From NCBI GenBank assembly GCA_965228625.1, contig OZ245829.1:4712001-4776000 (forward strand): DNA of 64,000 nucleotides. Direction: 5' to 3'. The notes beneath the pieces are model-generated. The model did not search any database, was not told the DNA's origin, and was given only the letters and a program-made list of their open reading frames with translations. Shown here piece after piece: positions 1 through 7,338 of the stretch. Source of the DNA: UBA2767 sp965228625 (lineage in GTDB: Bacteria; Pseudomonadota; Alphaproteobacteria; Rhizobiales; Methyloligellaceae). Made by a program: the position numbers and the translations under genes. Position 1 is the stretch's first letter. Each line of letters opens with the position of its first letter.

Positions 1-326
1 GCGGCGGCGAACGCGGGACCGGCCCCGCGAGACACGCCGTTCAACACGTAGATCGTGGCGTCAGGCGCCGCGGCACGGACGGTCTCGGCTTCATTGAAGA
101 CGGCGACGAAGAACGTTTTGCATCCGGCCCGCGTCAACGCACGCACCGCCTGTGTTCCGCCCGTCCCGTAGGCGTTCGCTTTGACGACGGCGGCGCACTC
201 GGCGTCCCCCGCAAGTTGCCTGAGCGAGCGGTAGTTGGCCTGCAGGGCGTTGAGATCGACGGCGAGCACGGCACTGGCCGTTTCGCTCGCGGACCCGAGA
301 TGAGAAGGATTGGAAAGTGTCGGCAT
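1..326 (-). CDS. alr: Alanine racemase, N-terminal part (cut by left edge)
   Basis: Reading the minus strand from the ATG at 326 gives an open frame of about 108 codons that runs off the left edge of the window. It contains VVKANAYGTG at about residues 47-56, the signature in which the lysine forms the Schiff base with PLP in bacterial alanine racemases. The enzyme interconverts L- and D-alanine for peptidoglycan synthesis in the cytoplasm. The start lies 19 bp beyond the dnaB stop, so it is probably cotranscribed with dnaB, as in many alphaproteobacteria. The C-terminal domain with the second catalytic residue (tyrosine) is outside the window. Confidence 0.9.
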   Translation of the reverse strand, partial: MPTLSNPSHLGSASETASAVLAVDLNALQANYRSLRQLAGDAECAAVVKANAYGTGGTQAVRALTRAGCKTFFVAVFNEAETVRAAAPDATIYVLNGVSRGAGPAFAA

Positions 327-345
327 CGCGCGCGCCGCTTTGTGG

Positions 346-1866
346 TTATTCCATGCGTTCCGGCAGGTGACTTGCGGGCACGTAGTCGCTGAAACGCGTC
401 ACATCCGCCTGGAACTGCATGCGCACCGTCCCGGTCGGCCCATGGCGCTGCTTTGCGATGATGGCCTCGGCCAAGCCTTCCACGGTCGCCATTTCGTCCT
501 GCCAGGTCAAATGCTCCGCGGTCCCTTCGCGCGGCTGACGCCGCTCAACATAGTACTCCTCGCGAAAGATGAAAATGACCACATCCGCATCCTGCTCGAT
601 CGAACCCGATTCCCGGAGGTCGGCAAGCTGCGGGCGCTTGTCCTCGCGCTGCTCCACCTGACGCGAAAGCTGGGAGAGGGCGATGATCGGCACGTTCAAC
701 TCCTTCGCCAGTGCCTTCAGACGCGTGGTGATCTCGGTGATCTCCTGCACCCGGCCTTCCGACGCCCGCCGCGTCGATCCGGTCAGCAGTTGCAGATAGT
801 CGACGATGATCAGGCCGAGGCCCTTCTGGCGCTTGAGCCGGCGCGCCCGCGCGGCAAGCTGGGCGACCGAGATGCCGCCGGTCTCATCGATGTAAAGCGG
901 GAGAGACTGCAGCGCTTGCGCCGCCTCCACGAGACGGTCGAACTCGTCCTTGTCGATCTTTCCCCGCCGAATGCGTTCGGAAGGTATCGCCGCCTGTTCG
1001 GCAACAATTCGTGTCGCCAGTTGCTCTGCCGACATTTCCAGGGAGAAAAAGCCGACAACGCCGCCATCCGCCACACCCTCGGTGCCGTCCGGCCGCTGCT
1101 CGGTCTTGTAGGCCTGTGCCACGTGGAATGCGATGTTGCTGGCGAAGGCGGATTTGCCCATGGATGGGCGTCCGGCGATGATCAGCAGATCCGACGGCTG
1201 CAGGCCGCCCATCTTCTGATCGAGATCCTTGAAGCCGGTGGCAATGCCGCTCAGTCCGCCGTCGCGGCGATAGGCGTTGGCCGCCATGTCGATGGAGTCG
1301 GTGAGGGCGGACGTAAACGCCTCGAAGCCCGAACCATATTTGCCGGTTTCCGCGAGCTCAAACAGCCGCTGCTCGGCATCCTCGATCTGCACGGAAGGCG
1401 GCGCATCCACGGGCGCGTCATAGGCGAGGTTCACCATGTCCTCGCCGATGAAGATGAGGTCGCGCCGTATCGCCAGGTCGTAGACCGTGCGTCCGTAGTC
1501 CTCCGCATTGATGACCGTCGTCGCGTTTGCGGCAAGCCGTCCGAGATACTGCGGCACGGTCAGGTCCGTGCTGAGCGGCTCCTCGTGCTCGAAGAAGGTC
1601 TTGAGCGTGATCGGTGACGCGCGTTTGCCGGCCGAGATCAGTTTGAGCGCTGACTCATAAATGCGTCCGTGCAGCGGATCGAAGAAGTGGTTCGCTTGCA
1701 GGAAGCCGGAGACCCTGTCGCAGGCGTCGTTGTTCACGAGAACGGCGCCCAGAAGTGCCTGCTCCGCCTCGATGTTGTGAGGCGCCGCGCGGAAAGGCGC
1801 TTCGTCCTCTTCAACGAGGTTGGCGATGTTGGTCTGGGCCGGTTCCATGGTTTCGACAATACGCAC
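346..1866 (-). CDS. dnaB: Replicative DNA helicase DnaB
   Basis: 506 residues, a usual length for the family. The N-terminal DnaB domain starts at HNIEAEQALLG (about residues 30-40). A RecA-like ATPase domain follows, with Walker A GRPSMGKSA near residue 230, a Walker-B-like IIVDYLQLL, and the late motif RESGSIEQDADVV. It is the hexameric helicase that unwinds DNA at the replication fork and interacts with primase. The frame opens at ATG 1866, but a second ATG six codons later (MEPAQT) is an equally possible start. It lies downstream of rplI and just upstream of alr, the standard alphaproteobacterial order. Confidence 0.97.
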   Translation of the reverse strand: MRIVETMEPAQTNIANLVEEDEAPFRAAPHNIEAEQALLGAVLVNNDACDRVSGFLQANHFFDPLHGRIYESALKLISAGKRASPITLKTFFEHEEPLSTDLTVPQYLGRLAANATTVINAEDYGRTVYDLAIRRDLIFIGEDMVNLAYDAPVDAPPSVQIEDAEQRLFELAETGKYGSGFEAFTSALTDSIDMAANAYRRDGGLSGIATGFKDLDQKMGGLQPSDLLIIAGRPSMGKSAFASNIAFHVAQAYKTEQRPDGTEGVADGGVVGFFSLEMSAEQLATRIVAEQAAIPSERIRRGKIDKDEFDRLVEAAQALQSLPLYIDETGGISVAQLAARARRLKRQKGLGLIIVDYLQLLTGSTRRASEGRVQEITEITTRLKALAKELNVPIIALSQLSRQVEQREDKRPQLADLRESGSIEQDADVVIFIFREEYYVERRQPREGTAEHLTWQDEMATVEGLAEAIIAKQRHGPTGTVRMQFQADVTRFSDYVPASHLPERME

Positions 1867-2059
1867 AATTCCGATTCGCGAAATGGGAAAGCCGACTGGC
1901 GCGAAATAAACCTTCCACGCCTGTGTATTACGTGAATTGCGTTAATTGTCGGGCTTGCGTCGCGTTGCGAATCAGCCGTGCTGCAACCAGTGTGCATGCC
2001 GGCGGCGCTTCCACGCAACCGCCATGGCCATGACCGGTGAACTGACGGTCGAAACGGTC

Positions 2060-2764
2060 CTACTCTTTTGGCGCATCCGCCTCGTCTTGCGATGACTCGT
2101 CACCAGCCTCATCGCCCGGCGCGTCGCCCGGCTCTTCGGCAGCCTCGGAGCCTTCCTGTGCTTCGGCTTCGTCGGCGGCCTCGGCTTCAAGAGCTTCCTC
2201 CGCCTGCTTGGCGAGCTCTTCGTCCTCGAAGACCTCTTCGGCGGCAATCGTCTCGTCCTCATCGAGCTCCTCGACCTCGACGGTGACATCCTCGCCGCGC
2301 GCCTGCCGTTCGGCTTCGTCCTCGGATCGGGCCACGTTGACATTGACCGTCACGATCACCTCGGGGTGCAGGGTGACGCGTAGCGGGTGAACGCCGAGAA
2401 CCTTGATCGGCTTGTCGAGCTGAACCTGGTGGCGTGCCACCGAGAACCCGGCCTCGGTGATCAGGTCCGCAATATCGCGGGTCGAGACGGAGCCGTAGAG
2501 CTGACCGGTATCACCGGCCTGACGAATGGCCACGAAACTCTGACTGTCCAGTTTGCCGGCGACGCCTTCCGCTTCGGACTTGAGTTCCAGATTGCGCGCT
2601 TCGAGCTGCGAGCGTTCACTCTCGAACCGTTCCTTGTTGGCATCGGTCGCCCGCAGCGCCTTTCCCTTGGGCAGCAGATAGTTGCGCGCGTAGCCGTCCT
2701 TGACGTTTACGATATCGCCCATCTGTCCGAGCCTTCCAATCCGCTCCAATAGGATCACTTGCAT
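2060..2764 (-). CDS. rplI: 50S ribosomal protein L9 with long acidic tail
   Basis: 234 residues. The first 150 or so match L9: MQVILLERIGRLGQMGD, then GYARNYLLPKGKA in the N-terminal rRNA-binding domain, a long connecting helix, and the C-terminal domain with LYGSVSTRDIA. L9 binds 23S rRNA domain V at the base of the L1 stalk. The remaining 80 or so residues are an extension almost entirely of Glu, Asp and Ala, probably disordered. Extended acidic L9 tails are common in alphaproteobacteria, although this one is long. It is the distal ribosomal gene of the rpsF-rpsR-DUF2232-rplI series. Confidence 0.96.
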   Translation of the reverse strand: MQVILLERIGRLGQMGDIVNVKDGYARNYLLPKGKALRATDANKERFESERSQLEARNLELKSEAEGVAGKLDSQSFVAIRQAGDTGQLYGSVSTRDIADLITEAGFSVARHQVQLDKPIKVLGVHPLRVTLHPEVIVTVNVNVARSEDEAERQARGEDVTVEVEELDEDETIAAEEVFEDEELAKQAEEALEAEAADEAEAQEGSEAAEEPGDAPGDEAGDESSQDEADAPKE

Positions 2765-2816
2765 GATGTCTCTCCGATAGTTTTTCCAAGAATATCTGTT
2801 GGTTATCCAAGTAGAT

Positions 2817-3809
2817 TCAATCGTTCTTTGAGCGCGGCGGTGCGCCCAGTGACCGCTGGCGCAGGCGAAACACCGGCTCGCCTATGCCGATGATCGCCAC
2901 CACCAGCGCCACCCAGCCGAAAAGAATGATCCCCAGATAAAGAGCCCCCAGGGCCACGATCTTGAACGGGGAATTGCGCGCCAGAACATGGAGCACAACG
3001 AGGCCCAGCAGCACGTAGGCCAGCAGGAACGCGCCGGCAAACCCGGTGGCGATGACACTGAGAATGCCCGGGGCGAAGGTGCCGAGCAGCGACGCCACGA
3101 ACCCGAGTGCGAAGTGGGGCGGGTAGCTCATCATTGTGAAGTCGGGCCAGGGCCGGATTGCACGCCCCGACGCGGTCATGATCCGCCCCGCGGTCCACAT
3201 GTTCAGCAGCATGACCGTCAACCAGAGGATGGCCGACGCCGCCGGCAGCGCCCGGATCAGAAGCTCGACCACCGGCGCCATATCCTCCTTGCTCATGCCG
3301 GGCGGCGCGCCGTCCGGCATCTGGCTGAAGAACGTCCTGTCCAGAATCTCTTTCAGATTGTTGCGGTAGGTTTCGATGTCCATGCCGAACAACGGCACGC
3401 TCAGCGCCGCAATTCCACCGGCCATCAGCGTGGCCCAGGCGACAACGCGCCCCGGGGGATACCACTCGATCCGGCCCGCCGGCGCGGCGCCTGCGGCGCC
3501 GTGCTCGACAACCGCGTTTTCGTTTACGGGCCTGCCGAGAAGGGCAAAATAGCAAAGCACGGCAACCGGGAGACCAAGGGTGAGGAAGTATCCGAGGCCG
3601 GCAATAGGGGCCATCACGACGCCGACCATTCCCGAGCCGACAAGCGCCGACACGATCACGGCCTGGGTGCCCCAACCGAGACCGGCAATGAAGCCGGGCA
3701 ATGCGGTCACGTAGAACAGCACGATTGCCCACGTACTGATGAGCGTCGATGCAAACAGGACGGCGGATACCAGTCCTGCGACGAGTCCTATGAGGATCGG
3801 TGAGTTCAT
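2817..3809 (-). CDS. DUF2232 family polytopic membrane protein
   Basis: 330 residues, strongly hydrophobic, with about eight predicted membrane segments; the first is the run beginning NSPILIGLVAGLVSAVLFAS. It sits between rpsR and rplI, where alphaproteobacteria typically carry a DUF2232 (YybS-like) membrane protein; that synteny plus the membrane profile is the basis of the call. The fold resembles small-molecule or vitamin uptake S-components, but no substrate can be read from the sequence. No obvious catalytic motif is visible. It is likely cotranscribed with the flanking ribosomal protein genes (96 bp from rpsR, 52 bp to rplI). Confidence 0.75.
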   Translation of the reverse strand: MNSPILIGLVAGLVSAVLFASTLISTWAIVLFYVTALPGFIAGLGWGTQAVIVSALVGSGMVGVVMAPIAGLGYFLTLGLPVAVLCYFALLGRPVNENAVVEHGAAGAAPAGRIEWYPPGRVVAWATLMAGGIAALSVPLFGMDIETYRNNLKEILDRTFFSQMPDGAPPGMSKEDMAPVVELLIRALPAASAILWLTVMLLNMWTAGRIMTASGRAIRPWPDFTMMSYPPHFALGFVASLLGTFAPGILSVIATGFAGAFLLAYVLLGLVVLHVLARNSPFKIVALGALYLGIILFGWVALVVAIIGIGEPVFRLRQRSLGAPPRSKND

Positions 3810-3905
3810 GCCGTAAGCTGTCCCGCCCTGAGTTGGTGCGGTTAGAGGCAGATCGCGATCGTCCGCCCCAACCAGTCGGTCAACGCCGTTCTTGGTCCGG
3901 CCCCG

Positions 3906-4145
3906 CTACTTTATGACGTAGGGGATCAGTCCAAGGAAACGTGCGCGTTTAATGGCTTTCGCCAGCTCTCTCTGCTTCTTCGCCGAAACCGCCGTGATCC
4001 GGCTCGGCACGATTTTACCGCGCTCGGAGACGTAACGCTGCAGCAGTTTGACGTCCTTGTAATCGATCTTCGGCGCTGCGTCGCTCGAAAACGGGCAGGT
4101 CTTGCGCCGGCGATAGAAGGGGCGGCGTCTCGGTCCGGTGGCCAT
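3906..4145 (-). CDS. rpsR: 30S ribosomal protein S18
   Basis: 79 residues, the normal length. Characteristic S18 sequence: an N-terminal RRPFYRRRKTCPF segment, then IDYKDVKLLQRYVSERGKI and the tail TAVSAKKQRELAKAIKRARFLGLIPY. S18 binds the 30S platform as a heterodimer with S6. It is encoded five bases after the rpsF stop, so the two partners are translated from the same message. Confidence 0.98.
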   Translation of the reverse strand: MATGPRRRPFYRRRKTCPFSSDAAPKIDYKDVKLLQRYVSERGKIVPSRITAVSAKKQRELAKAIKRARFLGLIPYVIK

Positions 4146-4150
4146 GCGCG

Positions 4151-4660
4151 TTACTCCTCTTTCCCGGCGTCTTCGCCGTTCGGCTTGCTGTCCGCGGCTT
4201 TGTCCGTTGTGCTGGCGCTCTCACTTGTACCGGATGCCGCCGCCGGGGCGGCTTCCTTCGCCGGTGCCGGTTTCGCAGGTGCCGGGCGCGAGTCGCGGTC
4301 CCGGTGGTCCCTGCGGCCGCCGCGCCGGTCGTCGCGGTCGCCGCGCTTCATCATCGCCGACGGGCCTTCGTCGAGCTCATCGACCCGTAGGGTCAGAAAG
4401 CGGATGACATCGGTCGACAGACCCATCTGCCGTTCCATCTCCGCGACCGCATCGTGCGGAGAATCGATGTTCATCAGCGCGAAATGCGCCTTGCGGTTCT
4501 TCTTGATCTTGTAGGCGAGGTTCTTCAGACCCCACATCTCGGTCTTCTCGACCGAGCCGCCATTGTCCTTGATGATGGACTGGTATGTCTCGACGAGCGA
4601 CTCGAACTGCTGGGGCGAAATGTCCTGACGGCCTAGCAAGACGTGTTCATAGAGCGGCAT
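4151..4660 (-). CDS. rpsF: 30S ribosomal protein S6 with basic/Ala-Pro tail
   Basis: 169 residues from the ATG at 4660. That start was chosen because MPLYEHVLLGRQDIS is the canonical S6 N-terminus; the frame stays open 13 codons further upstream, but those residues do not look like S6. The S6 fold covers about the first 100 residues. An Arg/Asp-rich stretch (RGDRDDRRGGRRDHRD) and an Ala/Pro/Lys/Glu tail of about 60 residues follow. S6 pairs with S18 on the 30S platform. Many bacteria repress this operon through S6:S18 binding to the rpsF leader; a hairpin is present in the leader here (see separate entry). Confidence 0.96.
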   Translation of the reverse strand: MPLYEHVLLGRQDISPQQFESLVETYQSIIKDNGGSVEKTEMWGLKNLAYKIKKNRKAHFALMNIDSPHDAVAEMERQMGLSTDVIRFLTLRVDELDEGPSAMMKRGDRDDRRGGRRDHRDRDSRPAPAKPAPAKEAAPAAASGTSESASTTDKAADSKPNGEDAGKEE

Positions 4661-4705
4661 GGATGCAGCCTTTCCTTTCGTTTTGTCTGCCCGGCGCAAA
4701 GCCTC

Positions 4706-4733
4706 TTTGAGCCGAAATCAGGAAAGGCTCAAA
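4706..4733 (-). promoter_or_regulatory. Stem-loop in the rpsF leader (candidate S6:S18 autoregulatory site)
   Basis: On the minus strand TTTGAGCC and GGCTCAAA form a perfect 8-bp stem around a 12-nt loop, in the leader between the predicted promoter and the rpsF ATG. The T-run lies before rather than after the stem, so this is not an intrinsic terminator for the operon. rpsF leaders in many bacteria carry a hairpin bound by the S6:S18 dimer. A GCCGG segment follows about 15 nt downstream, but I cannot confirm the conserved CCG bulge. Assignment is by position only. Confidence 0.4.
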
Positions 4734-4809
4734 AAAGGGACCCTAAAGAGCGGAGACACGGGAAATCCACCGACTTCCGTTCAGCCTCCAGCCGGGCTGT
4801 GAAAGCGGA

Positions 4810-4837
4810 CTTATACGCGTTTGACGCTGCTTTGCAA
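4810..4837 (-). promoter_or_regulatory. Probable sigma-70 promoter of the rpsF operon
   Basis: On the minus strand: -35 TTGCAA (4837-4832), a 16-bp spacer and -10 TATAAG (4815-4810). Transcription would start near 4803 and give a leader of about 140 nt before rpsF, room for autoregulation of the ribosomal operon. Confidence 0.55.
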
Positions 4838-4862
4838 GCGCTATCGACATTGCGCAAAAGTC

Positions 4863-4882
4863 CGGAATCCGGGCGGATTCCG
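4863..4882. repeat. Perfect 9-bp inverted repeat (candidate operator)
   Basis: Arms CGGAATCCG and CGGATTCCG are separated by GG and are exact reverse complements. The repeat lies about 25 bp upstream of the rpsF -35 and 125 bp upstream of fabD, inside a divergent control region. No T-run follows on either strand, so a protein-binding site is more likely than a terminator. The binding protein is unknown. Confidence 0.45.
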
Positions 4883-5007
4883 ACGATGAGCCATGATTGA
4901 CCGCCCGCGCGCTTGACAGGGAGAGGCAAACGGTGTCTTTGGCGCGGAAATTCACGTGGGCACAGGCCCCGATCGAACCTCCAAGCAGTGCAGTTCGGAT
5001 TGTCAGA

Positions 5008-5958
5008 ATGACGATTGCTTACACGTTTCCGGGTCAGGGAAGTCAGCAGGTCGGCATGGGTGCCGAGCTGGCGCAGAGTTTCGAGAGCGCACGTCACGTA
5101 TTCGAGGAAGTCGACGAGGCGCTGGGCCAGAAGCTGTCGCAGATCGCATGGGAGGGGCCCGAAGACACGCTGACGTTGACGGAGAATGCACAGCCCGCGC
5201 TGATGGCGGTGTCGGTGGCTGCCGCGCGTGTCCTGGAAAACGAGAAGGGTATTCCGCTGAAAAGCACGGCCAGGTTCGTCGCCGGGCATTCGCTCGGCGA
5301 ATACTCCGCGCTGGCGGCGTCCGGCGCGTTGAGCATTGCCGATACCGCGAGGTTGCTGAAGATCCGCGGAAAATCCATGCAGGCGGCCGTGCCGGTGGGC
5401 GAGGGGGCGATGGCGGCGCTTCTCGGGCTCGATTTGCCGGAGGCGCAAAACCTCGCCGAAGCGGCGGCGGAGGGCGACGTGTGCCAGGCGGCCAACGACA
5501 ACGCCCCGGGACAGGTCGTGGTCTCCGGATCGAAGGCGGCGGTGGAACGCGCGGTCGAACTGGCGCCCGAGTTCGGCGCACGGCGTGCCGTCCTGCTGCC
5601 TGTCAGTGCCCCGTTCCATTGCGCACTGATGCAACCGGCGGCCGATGCCATGGCCGAGGCCCTTGCCGAGGTGGAAATCAAGTCGCCGGCGGTGCCGCTC
5701 ATCGCCAATGTGGTTGCCGGGGAGATCACCGATCCGGAAGAGATTCGCAAACGCCTCGTCGAACAGGTGACGGGGGCGGTCAGATGGCGCGAGTCCGTTC
5801 TCTATATGGCCGGCGCCGGTGTGACGACCCTTTACGAAATTGGCGCCGGACGCGTCCTGACCGGGCTCGCCAGGCGGATCGAACGGTCGCTGGAAGCGAA
5901 TTCGGTCGGAACCCCGGACGAGGTCGAGGCGGCCGCGGAAAAGCTCAGTACGGCGTAG
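5008..5958 (+). CDS. fabD: Malonyl-CoA:ACP transacylase
   Basis: 316 residues from ATG 5008, a typical FabD length; the frame is open upstream, but TIAYTFPGQGSQQVGMG is the family's usual N-terminus. The nucleophile elbow GHSLGEYSALAASG (about residues 90-103) holds the catalytic serine, and the general-base histidine lies in SAPFHCALM near residue 200. FabD moves malonyl from CoA to ACP to supply elongation units for fatty-acid synthesis. It is followed by fabG after 17 bp, then acpP and fabF. Confidence 0.97.
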   Translation: MTIAYTFPGQGSQQVGMGAELAQSFESARHVFEEVDEALGQKLSQIAWEGPEDTLTLTENAQPALMAVSVAAARVLENEKGIPLKSTARFVAGHSLGEYSALAASGALSIADTARLLKIRGKSMQAAVPVGEGAMAALLGLDLPEAQNLAEAAAEGDVCQAANDNAPGQVVVSGSKAAVERAVELAPEFGARRAVLLPVSAPFHCALMQPAADAMAEALAEVEIKSPAVPLIANVVAGEITDPEEIRKRLVEQVTGAVRWRESVLYMAGAGVTTLYEIGAGRVLTGLARRIERSLEANSVGTPDEVEAAAEKLSTA

Positions 5959-5975
5959 GGGGAGGAAGAGGAACA

Positions 5976-6713
5976 ATGTTCGATCTGACAGGAAAAGGCG
6001 CGATCGTGACCGGCGCCAGTGGCGGCATCGGCGAGGCGATCGCCCGGGCGCTGCGTGCGCAGGGTGCATCGGTTGCGATTTCGGGCACGCGCGCGGAGAA
6101 GCTCAACGAGCTTGCGGAAGACATGGGCGAGGGCGTGCATCCGCTCCCCTGCGATCTGCATGATCGCGAGGCGATTGCGAAACTCGCGGAAGATGCCGAG
6201 CAGGCTGTCGGCCAGGTTGATATCGTGGTCAACAATGCCGGGATCACGCGCGACAATCTGTATATGCGCATGACCGACGAGGAGTGGGATGAGGTCATTG
6301 CCGTCAATCTGACGTCGGTCTTCCTGCTTACGCGCGGGGTGCTGCGGGGCATGATGCGGCGCCGGTTCGGGCGCGTGGTCAACATTGCCTCCATCAGCGG
6401 GATGATCGGCAACCCGGGTCAGCCGAACTACGCGGCAGCCAAGGCGGGGATGATCGGCATGACCAAGTCGCTCGCGCGCGAGGTCGCCACACGAGGCATC
6501 ACGGCCAATTGCATCGCGCCCGGATTTATCGAAACACCGATGACCGCCGTGCTGAACGAGAAGCAGCTCGAAGCGATCCATACGGCAATTCCGACCAGCA
6601 CGTTCGGAAAGCCGGACGACATTGCGTCGGCGGCGATTTACCTGGCCAGCGACGAGGCGGGCTACGTGACCGGCCACACCCTTCATGTGAATGGCGGGAT
6701 GATGATGGCGTAA
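5976..6713 (+). CDS. fabG: 3-oxoacyl-[ACP] reductase
   Basis: 245 residues from ATG 5976, which is preceded by a strong GGAGGAAGAGG Shine-Dalgarno. It is a short-chain dehydrogenase: the NADP-binding GASGGIGE near the N-terminus, NNAG in VVNNAGITRDNLYMRM, the catalytic serine in NIASISGMIG, and the YAAAKAG Y-x3-K pair. FabG reduces 3-ketoacyl-ACP to 3-hydroxyacyl-ACP in type II fatty-acid synthesis. Its place between fabD and acpP and the NLYMRM stretch favour FabG over a generic SDR. The same frame is open back into fabD, but that upstream part is not coding. Confidence 0.97.
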   Translation: MFDLTGKGAIVTGASGGIGEAIARALRAQGASVAISGTRAEKLNELAEDMGEGVHPLPCDLHDREAIAKLAEDAEQAVGQVDIVVNNAGITRDNLYMRMTDEEWDEVIAVNLTSVFLLTRGVLRGMMRRRFGRVVNIASISGMIGNPGQPNYAAAKAGMIGMTKSLAREVATRGITANCIAPGFIETPMTAVLNEKQLEAIHTAIPTSTFGKPDDIASAAIYLASDEAGYVTGHTLHVNGGMMMA

Positions 6714-6907
6714 GGAAAACTGCGGAAAAAGCGTTTGTATTGTGGAGGAAACGGACCGATCACAGGCATTCTGGCCAACCTAAATAAAGTGTGATACGAA
6801 GCGGCCACTTTCCGGGGGGAGAGAAACTGCCGACCGTCCACAAATCCCGGACAATCAACCGCTTGGCTTGTGGCCAAAATTGGAGTATCGCAGCGTGAAC
6901 TGGTGGC

Positions 6908-6921
6908 ATTTGCCGGCAAAT
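6908..6921. repeat. 14-bp perfect palindrome upstream of acpP
   Basis: ATTTGCCGGCAAAT equals its own reverse complement and lies 35 bp before the acpP ATG in the 243-bp fabG-acpP gap. A shorter inverted repeat, TTGGC-n5-GCCAA, lies at 6863-6877. The position and symmetry fit a dimeric-regulator operator controlling acpP; no regulator can be named. Confidence 0.4.
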
Positions 6922-6956
6922 CGGGAGTTTGAGAACGACTATGGTGAGGCAATAAC

Positions 6957-7193
6957 ATGAGTGACATTGCAGAACGCGTAAGCAAAATTGTCGTGGAGCA
7001 TCTTGGCGTTGAGGCGGACAAGGTGTCCGAGAACGCCAGCTTCATCGATGATCTCGGTGCCGACAGTCTCGACACTGTTGAACTGGTGATGGCCTTTGAA
7101 GAAGAGTTCGGTTGCGAGATTCCGGACGACGCCGCTGAAACCATCCTCACGGTCGGGGATGCCATCAAGTTTCTCGAGAAGAACAGCTCTTAA
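6957..7193 (+). CDS. acpP: Acyl carrier protein
   Basis: 78 acidic residues, the typical ACP length. The phosphopantetheine attachment site is the serine in DDLGADSLDTVELVM (about residue 37). ACP carries growing acyl chains on its 4'-phosphopantetheine arm for FabD, FabG and FabF encoded alongside, and supplies lipid A and phospholipid synthesis. A 243-bp gap upstream with inverted repeats suggests its own promoter, consistent with ACP being made far in excess of the enzymes. Confidence 0.98.
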   Translation: MSDIAERVSKIVVEHLGVEADKVSENASFIDDLGADSLDTVELVMAFEEEFGCEIPDDAAETILTVGDAIKFLEKNSS

Positions 7194-7338
7194 GATTCGA
7201 TCTCGGGATCGCCAATCCATCAAAGACACTGTAGATGTAGCGGTGCGGGACGCGGCGACCTGCATCGAACCGGGCTGGCGGCTACTCTGTCCGGCGAGCG
7301 TTTCGGGCCGGGCACTCTAATCAGGCGTGCGATTGAAC

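Larger units (their letters stand above)
4661..5007. other. Divergent rpsF / fabD intergenic region (347 bp)
   Basis: No coding sequence is credible here. From the rpsF side it holds a leader hairpin (4706-4733), a sigma-70-like promoter (4810-4837) and a perfect 9-bp inverted repeat (4863-4882). A TTGACA hexamer on the plus strand at 4913-4918 could be a -35 element for fabD, but no good -10 follows at the right spacing. Each element has its own entry or note. Confidence 0.6.

Noticed and set aside
310..1617. 435-codon plus-strand frame opposite dnaB
   Set aside because: Antisense shadow of a strongly conserved gene; no ribosome-binding site and no recognisable motif.
4913..4941. TTGACA as a fabD promoter
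   Set aside because: No acceptable -10 at 16-18 bp (sequence there is TCTTTG), so it is mentioned but not annotated as a promoter.
4956..5975. Upstream extension of the fabG frame through fabD
   Set aside because: The in-frame upstream part overlaps fabD in another frame and has low-complexity Arg/Gly sequence. The ATG at 5976 with a strong Shine-Dalgarno is the true start.
4729..6069. 446-codon minus-strand frame opposite fabD
   Set aside because: Antisense shadow extending into the rpsF leader; composition is that of a GC-driven artefact.
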